From Shewanella ulleungensis (GTDB taxonomy: Bacteria > Pseudomonadota > Gammaproteobacteria > Enterobacterales > Shewanellaceae), in NCBI RefSeq assembly GCF_014648315.1, contig NZ_BMQW01000010.1, forward strand, positions 1 to 64,000: a DNA stretch of 64,000 bases, in the 5' to 3' direction. Below the pieces are notes generated by a model. It was not told the origin of the DNA, ran no database searches, and saw only the letters and a program-made list of their open reading frames with translations. The position numbers and the translations under genes were made by a program. Shown here in pieces: positions 8,312-16,771 of this stretch (its first letter is position 1; each line of letters opens with the position of its first letter).

Positions 8312-8785
8312 ATGGCTGAAGTCGCAAACAACGAAGCACAAGCACCACAATTTAACATTCAGCGTATTTATACAAAGGATTTGTCTTTTGAAACGCCAAA
8401 CAGCCCAGCTGTTTTCCAAAAAGAATGGAACCCAGAAGTAAAATTAGATCTAGACACTCGTAGTAACAAATTGTCTGATGACACATTTGAAGTGATTTTG
8501 TCTCTTACTGTTACTGCTAAAAATGGCGATGAAACAGCATTCCTATGTGAGGTTCAACAAGCAGGTATCTTCTCTATATCTGGTTTAACAGAGCCACAAC
8601 TTGCTCATTCTTTAGGAGCATACTGCCCTAACGTGTTGTTCCCATATGCACGTGAATTAGTGGGTAACTTAGTTGGCCGTGGTACATTCCCACAACTAAA
8701 CCTAGCGCCAGTTAATTTTGACGCGCTATTTGCACAGTATGTTCAACAGCGTCAAGCTGCTGCAACTGAAGAAGCAACAGCATAA
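8312..8785 (+). CDS. secB: Protein-export chaperone SecB
   Basis: 157 residues, full SecB length. SecB forms a tetramer that holds unfolded preproteins and hands them to SecA. Family motifs are FNIQRIYTKDLSFETPN near the N-terminus, CEVQQAGIFSI in the centre and LGAYCPNVLFPYAREL in the dimer-helix region. TAGGTAGGAC precedes the ATG. It is followed 3 bases later by gpsA, the same order as in E. coli, so the two are probably translated from one message. Confidence 0.96.
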   Translation: MAEVANNEAQAPQFNIQRIYTKDLSFETPNSPAVFQKEWNPEVKLDLDTRSNKLSDDTFEVILSLTVTAKNGDETAFLCEVQQAGIFSISGLTEPQLAHSLGAYCPNVLFPYARELVGNLVGRGTFPQLNLAPVNFDALFAQYVQQRQAAATEEATA

Positions 8786-8788
8786 TTT

Positions 8789-9805
8789 ATGAGTAATACT
8801 GCCGAAATTACGGTACTAGGGGCGGGGTCTTATGGCACCGCCCTTGCTATTTCTTTGGCAAGCAACGGCCATAAGACTTTGCTTTGGGGTCACGATCCCA
8901 AAAGCATGCAAGTATTAGCAGACAGCCGTAGTAACGAGCGGTTTTTGCCAGGTATTCAGTTTCCTGATTGTTTAGCAATCGAACCTGACTTAGGTAAAGC
9001 GCTTGCAGCCAGCAAAAATATTTTAGTGGTTGTACCGAGCCATGTTTTTGGTGATGTGCTTAAACAAGCTAAGCCATTATTGCGCGAAGATGCACGAATT
9101 GTGTGGGCCACCAAAGGGCTAGAGCCTGAAACCGGCCGCCTACTACAAGACGTTGCACGTGAGCAGTTAGGTGAGCAATATCCATTAGCGGTATTGTCAG
9201 GCCCAACATTCGCTAAAGAACTCGCCGCAGGCTTACCTACTGCTATTTCGGTGGCAGGTACTTGTCCTCAGTTTACTCACGACTTAGTTGAATTACTCCA
9301 CAGTCCAAAACGTTTACGTGTCTATGCTAACGATGACTTTACTGGTATCCAGTTAGGCGGCGCGGTTAAAAACGTTATCGCGATTGGTGCAGGTATGTCA
9401 GACGGTATTGGCTTTGGCGCTAATGCACGTACGGCATTAATTACCCGTGGATTAGTCGAGCTGACTCGTTTAGGTGAAGCGCTTGGCGCCGATGCATCTA
9501 CCTTTATGGGGATGGCAGGTTTAGGTGACTTAGTATTGACTTGTACCGACAATCAGTCGCGTAATCGTCGTTTTGGCTTGGCCCTAGGTCAAGGTAAAGA
9601 CGTGATGACTGCACAAGATGAAATTGGCCAAGTTGTTGAAGGTTATCGAAACACTAAAGAAGTGTTTACCTTAGCTAAACGCCTTGGAGTAGAAATGCCG
9701 ATCACCGAACAAATTTATCAAGTGTTATACCAAGGTAAAGCACCTGTTGAAGCTGCAAAAGAGTTACTCAGCCGAGACAAAAAATCTGAAACACGCAAAA
9801 AATAG
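8789..9805 (+). CDS. gpsA: NAD(P)H-dependent glycerol-3-phosphate dehydrogenase
   Basis: 338 residues. It reduces dihydroxyacetone phosphate to sn-glycerol 3-phosphate, the backbone for phospholipid synthesis. The dinucleotide-binding motif GAGSYGTALA is near residues 11-20. LSGPTFAKELA and QLGGAVKNVIAIGAG follow, the latter with the catalytic Lys. MAGLGDLVLTC and SRNRRFG are further conserved blocks. It overlaps no gene, sits 3 bases after secB and ends before a strong terminator at 9847. Confidence 0.96.
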   Translation: MSNTAEITVLGAGSYGTALAISLASNGHKTLLWGHDPKSMQVLADSRSNERFLPGIQFPDCLAIEPDLGKALAASKNILVVVPSHVFGDVLKQAKPLLREDARIVWATKGLEPETGRLLQDVAREQLGEQYPLAVLSGPTFAKELAAGLPTAISVAGTCPQFTHDLVELLHSPKRLRVYANDDFTGIQLGGAVKNVIAIGAGMSDGIGFGANARTALITRGLVELTRLGEALGADASTFMGMAGLGDLVLTCTDNQSRNRRFGLALGQGKDVMTAQDEIGQVVEGYRNTKEVFTLAKRLGVEMPITEQIYQVLYQGKAPVEAAKELLSRDKKSETRKK

Positions 9806-9846
9806 TGCAACATAACGGTTAAGTTAACCGTGAGTAGATATCAAAA

Positions 9847-9873
9847 AGGATGCTAAAATAGCATCCTTTTTTG
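9847..9873 (+). terminator. Rho-independent terminator after gpsA
   Basis: AGGATGCTA and TAGCATCCT form a stem with a very short loop, followed by TTTTT. It lies about 40 bases after the gpsA stop and closes the yibN-secB-gpsA unit. Confidence 0.85.
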
Positions 9874-9930
9874 CATTTTAAAGTGCATTACCTCATGCAA
9901 ATAACCAATTTAAACAATGTGGAGTGAAAC

Positions 9931-11112
9931 GTGAAACATCATGACGTAATCATTATCGGTGCCGGCGCGGCAGGGTTAATGTGTGCTGCAACCGCGGGCT
10001 ATCGAGGTCGTGATGTGTTGGTGATCGACAACGCCAAACAAGCTGGTCGTAAAATTTTGATCAGTGGTGGTGGCCGTTGTAACTTTACTAATCAAAAGGT
10101 TGAACCGCATCAATTTATTTGTGGCAATCCGCATTTTGTTAAATCGGCACTTGCACGCTACCGCTCAAGTGATTTTATTGAGTTAGTTGAACGCCATGGC
10201 ATTGAATATCACGAGCGCGATCATGGTCAGCTATTTTGCAACGACTCAGCCAAAGACATTGTTACCATGTTGATGACCGAGTGCGAATGGGCAGGCGTTA
10301 AAGTAAAACTTCGCACCGAAATTTTCTCGGTAAGTAAAACAGATAGTGGTTTCAATTTAAGCACTTCAAATGGCGACTTTAGCTGTACGTCTTTAGTGAT
10401 CGCCACTGGCGGCTTATCTATGCCTAAATTAGGGGCTACGCCATACGGTTATAAACTTGCCGAACAATTTGGTTTAACCGTATTACCGACCAGTGCTGGA
10501 TTAGTGCCTTTTACCTGGCATGCTGAGCAAAAAGCGCGCTTTGAAGCATTATCCGGTATCGCGGTTCCTTCAACGATCACCGCACAAGATGGCACTCAAT
10601 TTAGTGAAGCATTATTGTTTACGCATCGTGGTTTGTCGGGGCCTGCTGTACTGCAAATTTCAAACTATTGGCAGGCAGGCGAAGCGATTTCCATTAATTT
10701 ATTGCCGGGTGAAAATGCGTTAGAAAAAATCGAACTCGCGCTTAAAAATCATCCTAAACAGAGTCTTCGCAATACCCTTAGCCATTGGTTGCCAAAACGT
10801 TTAGTTGAAGCATTATATGAAGAAGCACAATTAGATAAAGCCTTAAACCAACTCGGCCACGGCGAGCGTGAACATCTAGCTCAAAGCTTAAATGACTGGT
10901 CAATTGTAATGAATGGTACTGAAGGTTATCGCACTGCTGAAGTCACCTTAGGTGGGGTTGATACCAACGAGTTATCGTCTAAAACCATGGAAGCAAAAAA
11001 TGTATCTGGATTGTACTTTATTGGTGAAGTAATGGACGTAAGTGGTTGGTTAGGCGGGTTTAATTTTCAATGGGCCTGGTCGTCGGGTGTTGCAGCAGGG
11101 TTGGCTGTTTAG
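9931..11112 (+). CDS. HI0933-family FAD-dependent oxidoreductase (YhiN-like)
   Basis: 393 residues of the HI0933/YhiN flavoprotein family. The ADP-binding fold IIGAGAAGLMCAATAG is near residues 8-23, the family block GRKILISGGGRCNFTN near 41-56, and LVIATGGLSMPKLGATPYG in the middle. The C-terminal block GWLGGFNFQWAWSSG closes the FAD site. The physiological substrate is unknown. Translation starts at GTG 9931 after GGAG. The gene has its own intergenic region and is convergent with the GlyGly-CTERM gene. Confidence 0.9.
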   Translation: MKHHDVIIIGAGAAGLMCAATAGYRGRDVLVIDNAKQAGRKILISGGGRCNFTNQKVEPHQFICGNPHFVKSALARYRSSDFIELVERHGIEYHERDHGQLFCNDSAKDIVTMLMTECEWAGVKVKLRTEIFSVSKTDSGFNLSTSNGDFSCTSLVIATGGLSMPKLGATPYGYKLAEQFGLTVLPTSAGLVPFTWHAEQKARFEALSGIAVPSTITAQDGTQFSEALLFTHRGLSGPAVLQISNYWQAGEAISINLLPGENALEKIELALKNHPKQSLRNTLSHWLPKRLVEALYEEAQLDKALNQLGHGEREHLAQSLNDWSIVMNGTEGYRTAEVTLGGVDTNELSSKTMEAKNVSGLYFIGEVMDVSGWLGGFNFQWAWSSGVAAGLAV

Positions 11113-11123
11113 TTGTAAGCATG

Positions 11124-11228
11124 GAATTAAAACGAAGACAATTGGAATTAAACGAAGACAATCTTTTTGTGAAAACTGTTTAATTTGAACCTATGTGGTT
11201 GATTCTTAATATTAAAAGATTGTCTTCG
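11124..11228. repeat. Direct and inverted repeats between convergent genes
   Basis: GAATTAAAACGAAGACAAT and then GAATTAAACGAAGACAAT occur almost back to back (11124-11161). CGAAGACAATCTTTT (11153-11167) is repeated exactly in inverse as AAAAGATTGTCTTCG (11214-11228), 46 bases later. The element fills the gap between two convergent genes, so it could act as a bidirectional terminator. The combination of short direct copies and a 15-bp perfect inverted repeat also fits a REP- or MITE-like element. No transposase is present. Confidence 0.6.
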
Positions 11229-11249
11229 CGCTATTGTATATTAAACATG

Positions 11250-13067
11250 TTATGGTTTATGACGTTTGAACAAAACGGCTGGGTTGTTTCTAAGTAATAG
11301 TAATATAAAGAGAAGCAATAACAAGTTAATGCCTACACTGCCACCACTTGAACCACCTTCAGAACCACTGCCATTAACTTCAACTTCGAGAGAAAACTTA
11401 AGTACGCCACCCTTACCATCGTTGGCTGTAACGCCTATGGAGTATTTTCCTGTTTTGGCTGAGATGATTTGTAACCCCCCATAATCATCCACTTTAGAGT
11501 TTGGGGGAAGATTGGTATATGTATAACTTATAGGGCTATCGTAATCGGGGTCCCATACCAAATCATTTATTAATAATTCGTATGAACCACCTTTTTTCAA
11601 ATATTCTTTGCTAAGTGGGCTAATTAATTCAGGCGCATCATTGATATTGATAAAATCGATGGCGAAATTGGTGAGCAACTTTGTTCCTGAAAAGACTTGA
11701 ACCCTAGACCTGTCTATTTTTTCATAGTTACCAGCACTGGATAGAACAAATATGTCTTTTTTCCCTGGCTTTCCTGTTATTTTTTCACCATCAAACGTTA
11801 ATGGTGCTGGCAGCCCTTTTATTGTCAATAGACTTGGGTTGGTATAATAGTTTTTGAGGTTGATTTCACTGTACTGATCTTGTGTCCATTGAAAACTAAA
11901 ACTATTTAGAGAGTCTAATTTTGTAATTGGTAATGTGTTAGCCAACTGAAAAGATTGAATTACTTTATCATTCCGACCTATGCTTAATCCATATTCTGCA
12001 TCGATAAGAATACAGTCATTTATCGTAAGTAAATTTCGGGTCTGATCTGTAAAATGTAACGATAACTTTTCTTTACTGTAAATGATGGCCCTACATTGAG
12101 GCCCTAACCCGTAATCCGTATCAGCTACAAATTGCACTGGTAAATTGGCATCCTCTACACCACGCCCTGGAGTGGTACCTGAGTCTAACCACTTATCATT
12201 TTCATAAATGTAATGTTTGTCAGGGTATAAACTTGTGTTACCAGAGTAGATAAATAATTCTGATTTAGTACTGAGTGCAGTAATCCCCTTCAATCTAACA
12301 TTACTTGGTAAACTAATATCATTTAGTAAAAAAATATTACCGAATTCATCGAAGCGGAATATGTATGCCTTAGCTATGCCTGTGTTGCTATCAGATATTT
12401 CAAACAGAAATTGATTAAAACCAGCTAGGAAATAAGTTCGGTAAAAAGCTGAGGTTGTGAAATTTGATAAGTCAGGTAATTCACCTTGAACATCTTGGCA
12501 AGTGATGTCTGTAACATTCACGGTGCAGTGTGTCGCGATGATGGCATTTTGAGAATATATGAAGCTAAATATAGTGTTTTCAGATGATTGAGTAACATTG
12601 ATATAACCCCCTATATCAGGGAAAAGCTCTACTTCTTTGACCAGTTTAAACCCATCATTTAAATCAATACTTGAAAGATAATTACTGGAGTCGAGGTTGT
12701 CTTGATTACTGATAATTAATTTATCGTCAACCTTTGCGACAATCTTGAAGTTAATGTATTCATTATTCGCGAAATCGAGTACGACTTTTTGATTGAATTC
12801 AAGTAAATGCGATGTTGGCTCATATTGCCAAATATAAAGTGTCTGTACAGTGATATCTGAGTCGAGATTATTGCCAATTAAATAAAGAGTATTTGTTGAT
12901 TTATCAAAGTGATATGTTCTTACGCTGTCAGGGTATAGCTCTTGTTGTTCTTCCCTGTAATCAAGCGTTTGCAAGATGTTAAAGGCATCCTCCGCGGTAC
13001 TTGAGAAACACATAAAGCTCATGCTGGCTAGGATTAACCCGCGACAAAAAAACACAAACTTATTCAT
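11250..13067 (-). CDS. Exported GlyGly-CTERM protein, function unknown
   Basis: 605 residues from the ATG at 13067; a TTG six codons upstream is less likely. A signal peptide (about 1-26) is followed by a long beta-rich region with no recognised catalytic motif, then a probable cadherin/Ig-like module (about 470-570, with NDAPELISPL and VTANDGKGGVLKFSLEVEV). The tail is GSEGGSSGGSVG, a run of Leu/Ile and a basic end, the tripartite GlyGly-CTERM signal. Known GlyGly-CTERM proteins are exported by type II secretion and cleaved by rhombosortase. Function is not recognised; the N-terminal part may be a beta-propeller. Confidence 0.8.
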   Translation of the reverse strand: MNKFVFFCRGLILASMSFMCFSSTAEDAFNILQTLDYREEQQELYPDSVRTYHFDKSTNTLYLIGNNLDSDITVQTLYIWQYEPTSHLLEFNQKVVLDFANNEYINFKIVAKVDDKLIISNQDNLDSSNYLSSIDLNDGFKLVKEVELFPDIGGYINVTQSSENTIFSFIYSQNAIIATHCTVNVTDITCQDVQGELPDLSNFTTSAFYRTYFLAGFNQFLFEISDSNTGIAKAYIFRFDEFGNIFLLNDISLPSNVRLKGITALSTKSELFIYSGNTSLYPDKHYIYENDKWLDSGTTPGRGVEDANLPVQFVADTDYGLGPQCRAIIYSKEKLSLHFTDQTRNLLTINDCILIDAEYGLSIGRNDKVIQSFQLANTLPITKLDSLNSFSFQWTQDQYSEINLKNYYTNPSLLTIKGLPAPLTFDGEKITGKPGKKDIFVLSSAGNYEKIDRSRVQVFSGTKLLTNFAIDFININDAPELISPLSKEYLKKGGSYELLINDLVWDPDYDSPISYTYTNLPPNSKVDDYGGLQIISAKTGKYSIGVTANDGKGGVLKFSLEVEVNGSGSEGGSSGGSVGINLLLLLFILLLLRNNPAVLFKRHKP

Positions 13068-13324
13068 TGAAAATCCGTTATCCAATAGTTAGTGGCCGTA
13101 ATCTATCCGACATCTATAAATGTTTCAAGTATGTTAATAAGCAAAAGTAGATAAATATCTTAACCATATAATAGGCTATTTTTTTGGATTGACTTTTTAA
13201 GCTGACGGTTTTTACATGTAAAAAACGTATGTACAATATTTTTACAAATTCAGTCGAAAGGTGTTTTTCAAGAAAGTTGTCGCCCATATTTGCTCTACAT
13301 TTCAATTTGTAGTGCTCAAGGTAT

Positions 13325-13516
13325 TTAAAATAGTTCCTTGCCTACAGCTGGTGTATCGAGCCATTCTTGAACTTCTGACGATATAGGAGCTGATTTATCA
13401 CACTTGGCCAGTAATTTCTCTAAAGTATACTTAGGCTTTGGGTTAAGTATTAGCCGTCCTGTTGTCCCTACCTTTACACTTAGTTCTTCAAGAATTGTCG
13501 GAGGAATTGTTAGCAT
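13325..13516 (-). pseudogene. Shortened MazE/ChpS-like antitoxin without a toxin
   Basis: 63 residues. LTIPPTILEEL and then GRLILNPKPKYTLEKLLAKCD match the MazE/ChpS antitoxin pattern. The C-terminal EWLDTPAVGKE matches the toxin-binding tail of this family. Compared with a typical antitoxin of about 80 residues, the first beta strand (the Trp-Gly-Asn-Ser part that binds DNA) and about 8-10 residues after KVG are missing. A stop codon lies five codons upstream in frame. AAGGTG precedes the ATG by 8 bases, so it may still be translated. No MazF/ChpB-like toxin follows. It may be a remnant or a reduced orphan antitoxin. Confidence 0.6.
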
Positions 13517-13759
13517 TATGGTGTCACCTTACTAAAAGACTCAATATTCCATACCTGGTTGTTGGTGCAATGGCTAATATGTTAGTCCGCTATAACAAGC
13601 TCTATCGCTCAAAAAATAACTTATATCTAATTTTGTAACATACTTATTTAACTTAATCGTGTAAATTTACTTTATGTAAATTAATTGTGAACTCTTGATT
13701 TTTTCGTTATTAGACTCTCACAATTTTCGTTAGCTTTAGTGAAGGCGGGGCTGTTGTAA

Positions 13760-15796
13760 ATGTTAAAGTCGAAAATTATATCTTATTTTGTGCTATTGGC
13801 TTGTGTTGTTACATCCGCAGCCATCGCCGATGAATCAAACTCTTTCGATCTTAGCCTACAAGAGTTGCTGAATGTTGAGGTGACTTCAGTGTCGAAGCAG
13901 AAGCAGCCTTTATCGAGTTCACCAGCCGCAATCTATGTGGTGACAAGCGAACATATTCGTAATTCTGGGGCAACCTCAATTCCTCAAGTCCTTCGCGATG
14001 TGCCAGGGTTGCATGTTGCACAGATTGATTCCCAAAAATGGGCTATCAGTAGCCGCGGCTTTAATGGTCGCTACAACAATAAGCTGTTGGTGTTGATGGA
14101 TGGTCGCACCCTTTATTCTCCTGTTTTTTCAGGTGTTTATTGGGAGGTGCAAGATACACTGATGGCCGATATTGAGCGCATTGAAGTGATTCGTGGACCG
14201 AGTGCCGCTATGTGGGGCGCGAATGCAGTAAACGGTGTCATTAATATCATTACTAAACACAGTGCTGATACTTCTGGTGGCTATGCTGAAATAGGGGCTG
14301 GCGATTATGAGCAAGGATTTGCAGGTTTTCGTTATGGTTCGACATTATCAGACAATGCAACATCGAGAGTGTATGTAAAAGGTCATAATAAAGACTCTCT
14401 TGAACATGATACACAAGATCTCGGTGACTACCTTGTGGGGCCTTCTGCAAGTGTTGATAAGGATAACGGCTGGACTCACCTACAAGTTGGCGGCCGCGTT
14501 GATATAGAGCTTGAGACCGGCACAAGCCTTATGTTGAGCAGTGATTGGTATCGCACTCAAATGCAGCAAACGTCCTATTATCCAACATTAGTTGGTCCGT
14601 CATATCTTGAATATAATAGTGACGAAGTAAACAGTGATGGCTTTAATCTATTATCAAAGTTAACCAAAGCGCTATCGCCAACCTCACAATATAGTCTGCA
14701 AACTTATTACGATTATGCAAAAAGAGACGATGATTGGTATGGTTTTAGTAGTGAAACCCTTGATATTGATTTTCAGCATCAGCTACTTGTAGGGCAAAGC
14801 CATAATATTATCTGGGGATTGGGTTACCGTTTTATTCAAGATGACTTCGACCAAAGCACTATTATTGTAAGTAGTGAGTCAGAATCGACTCGAACTAATT
14901 TATGGAGCGCATTTGTTCGTGATGAGATTACGTTAATAGATAATGAATTGTGGCTTACGTTAGCAACGCGTGTAGAACACTTTGACTACACAGGCTTTGA
15001 GGTCCAACCGAATGTTCGATTAATGTGGCAATTAAATAAAAAAAATAATTTGTGGGCCTCGGTTGCACGTGCAATCAGAACACCATCGCGGGTAGAAAAT
15101 AATCTCTCTGTTAACGCACAAAACATACCGCCTTCGGTTGAGTCGCCATTGGTCAGTATATGGGTGGCTGGTAACGAGAATTATCAATCTGAAGAAATCA
15201 TTTCCTATGAATTGGGTTACCGTGTTACTCCGGCAAAAAAATGGTCATTTGATTCAACAATATTTTATAACGACTATGATCAACTGCGCAGCGCTCTCAA
15301 CAGCACAACAGATTTCAGCACGTTTCCCAATTACATTTCACAATACTTAACATTTGAGAATGATCTTGATGGATATAACTATGGATTCGAGTTCTCTTCT
15401 ATGTGGGCTGCAACCGATGATCTCCAACTTAAACTGAATTATAGTTTTATTCAAAATGAGTTTGGTGAAAATCAAAGTCAAAATACTGATGCACCAGAGC
15501 ATATGTTATCGACAATGATGGATTGGAGTATTACTGATGATATTAATCTTAATCTAGTGTGGCGATTTATGGGTGACGCTTATGTCATCAATACCAATGA
15601 CCTTAGCACTAAGACCATTGATAGCTACCATGGTTTAGATATTGGGTTGCACTGGGCTGTAACTCCTGATGTCTTGTTATCGGCGTTCGGAAAAAATTTA
15701 CTTCATCCTGCTCACCTTGAGTATGAAGGAGAGAACTACCAGCTCCCTTATCGTGTGGGACCAAGTTATTATATTAAAGCTACTTTGACCTTTTAA
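13760..15796 (+). CDS. TonB-dependent receptor of a YfiR-linked signalling cluster
   Basis: 678 residues. A signal peptide ends about residue 23. A short N-terminal region with SLQELLNVEVTSVSK is followed by the plug domain (about 45-160, with PAAIYVVTSEHI, DVPGLHV, VLMDGRTLY, IERIEVIRGP and GANAVNGVINIITK). The rest is a beta-barrel ending in YYIKATLTF, an aromatic outer-membrane sorting end. The ligand is unknown; no iron or cobalamin uptake genes are near. yfiR begins 9 bases after its stop, so the receptor is in an operon with a periplasmic c-di-GMP regulator. This suggests a sensing role rather than simple uptake, which is inference. Confidence 0.87.
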   Translation: MLKSKIISYFVLLACVVTSAAIADESNSFDLSLQELLNVEVTSVSKQKQPLSSSPAAIYVVTSEHIRNSGATSIPQVLRDVPGLHVAQIDSQKWAISSRGFNGRYNNKLLVLMDGRTLYSPVFSGVYWEVQDTLMADIERIEVIRGPSAAMWGANAVNGVINIITKHSADTSGGYAEIGAGDYEQGFAGFRYGSTLSDNATSRVYVKGHNKDSLEHDTQDLGDYLVGPSASVDKDNGWTHLQVGGRVDIELETGTSLMLSSDWYRTQMQQTSYYPTLVGPSYLEYNSDEVNSDGFNLLSKLTKALSPTSQYSLQTYYDYAKRDDDWYGFSSETLDIDFQHQLLVGQSHNIIWGLGYRFIQDDFDQSTIIVSSESESTRTNLWSAFVRDEITLIDNELWLTLATRVEHFDYTGFEVQPNVRLMWQLNKKNNLWASVARAIRTPSRVENNLSVNAQNIPPSVESPLVSIWVAGNENYQSEEIISYELGYRVTPAKKWSFDSTIFYNDYDQLRSALNSTTDFSTFPNYISQYLTFENDLDGYNYGFEFSSMWAATDDLQLKLNYSFIQNEFGENQSQNTDAPEHMLSTMMDWSITDDINLNLVWRFMGDAYVINTNDLSTKTIDSYHGLDIGLHWAVTPDVLLSAFGKNLLHPAHLEYEGENYQLPYRVGPSYYIKATLTF

Positions 15797-15805
15797 GGTA
15801 GCAAA

Positions 15806-16342
15806 ATGAAAAGTTTAAATTCAAGTCGACAGTTACTGTATTCATTATTGGTCGTGGGAACAATTTTTTTTCCGCGAGCCTCTATGGCTCAGAACGCATT
15901 CGAGTTAAAGGCGGCATTAACCTATAACTTTGCTAAGTTTACTCAGTGGCCTGAAGCGCGTCTTAATCCACCATCTGCTTGGAAAATATGTTTTTTCGGA
16001 AATCAATATCATGACAGTTTTCTGGGGCTTTCTGATAAAAAGATAGGAAATCAGTCTGTTATAGCTATTGAGTTATCCGAAATAAGCCAGGTCGGCCAGT
16101 GCGATGTTGTATTTGTTGACACTAACTCTAGGGAGTTAACGCATCGATTATTATTGGCTGTCGATAATAAGGCTATTTTAACAGTTTCGGATATCACTGG
16201 TTTTGCAATGCAAGGCGGGATGATTGAAATTGTCGAGCAAGATAAACGGTTATTTTTCAAGGTTAATATGCAAGTTTTAGAAAAATCAGGATTAACTATC
16301 AGCTCACAGGTATTGAAATTAGCACTTGATGTTAAACGTTAA
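15806..16342 (+). CDS. YfiR-family periplasmic protein
   Basis: 178 residues with a signal peptide (cleavage likely after SMA, residue 28). The YfiR/DUF4154 core starts FELKAALTYNFAKFTQWPEA and continues through WKICFFGN, ILTVSDITGFAMQGGMIEIV and RLFFKVNMQVLEKSGLTIS. In Pseudomonas, YfiR holds the membrane diguanylate cyclase YfiN inactive from the periplasm. Here it follows a TonB-type receptor. A truncated second copy and the broken start of a membrane sensor follow, so its natural partner seems lost from this locus. Confidence 0.88.
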   Translation: MKSLNSSRQLLYSLLVVGTIFFPRASMAQNAFELKAALTYNFAKFTQWPEARLNPPSAWKICFFGNQYHDSFLGLSDKKIGNQSVIAIELSEISQVGQCDVVFVDTNSRELTHRLLLAVDNKAILTVSDITGFAMQGGMIEIVEQDKRLFFKVNMQVLEKSGLTISSQVLKLALDVKR

Positions 16343-16385
16343 AACTCCCAATAAATAAGGTCACTGTTTAACATACTGTATCGTA

Positions 16386-16623
16386 GTGTGATGTGGTAAT
16401 TATCGATGCAAACTCTAGGGATTTAACCTGTCGTTTGTTTTTGGCTGTTGATAATAAACCTATTTTAACGGTTTCAGATATCTCGGGATTTGCAGTTCAA
16501 GGAGGCATGATTCAAATCGTGGAGCAAGATAAGCGATTGTTCTTTAATATTAATACTTTAGAGGCTTCTGGGTTGGATATCAGCTCACAAGTGTTGAAAT
16601 TGGCACTAGAGGTTAAACGATGA
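16386..16623 (+). pseudogene. 5'-truncated tandem copy of yfiR
   Basis: The sequence encodes CDVVIIDANSRDLTCRLF and continues to the end of a YfiR domain. It matches residues about 103-178 of the gene just upstream nearly position by position and ends in the same VLKLALEVKR. The first ~100 residues, including the signal peptide, are absent. An open frame starts at GTG 16393, but without export it could not act in the periplasm. Nucleotide similarity is moderate, so the duplication is not recent; alternatively it is the remnant of a second divergent yfiR. Its stop overlaps the next ATG (ATGA). Confidence 0.82.
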
Positions 16624-16735
16624 AAATAATGAATATTGCATCAATTCGAACAAAATTAATTTTTCAATACTAGCTATCGCTATTATCTCTGCATCATCTA
16701 TCAGACACATTATTGCCAGTGTTTTAACAAACTAA
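16620..16735 (+). pseudogene. Broken N-terminus of a membrane sensor protein
   Basis: ATG 16620 overlaps the stop of the truncated yfiR copy. It encodes MKIMNIASIRTKLIFQY and a stop. One frame over, the reading continues as SILAIAIISASSIRHIIAS before a second stop at 16733-16735. Joined by a one-base shift, this gives the SIRTKLI + hydrophobic helix start typical of two-helix HAMP/GGDEF or kinase sensors that accompany YfiR. Nothing of the sensor or catalytic domains remains. I infer a deleted YfiN-type partner; the identity of its output domain cannot be known. Confidence 0.6.
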
Positions 16736-16771
16736 AGAGGCAATATTGCTAAAGTTAGAGAGGTTTGTCTA

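Noticed and set aside
8130..8441. 103-codon frame between yibN and secB
   Set aside because: Overlaps the start of secB in another frame and has no ribosome site or known motif.
13114..13305. 63-codon frame that might be the toxin partner of the shortened antitoxin
   Set aside because: No MazF/ChpB motifs (no N-terminal GDI/W or PxxG blocks); Lys/Phe-rich and AT-driven.
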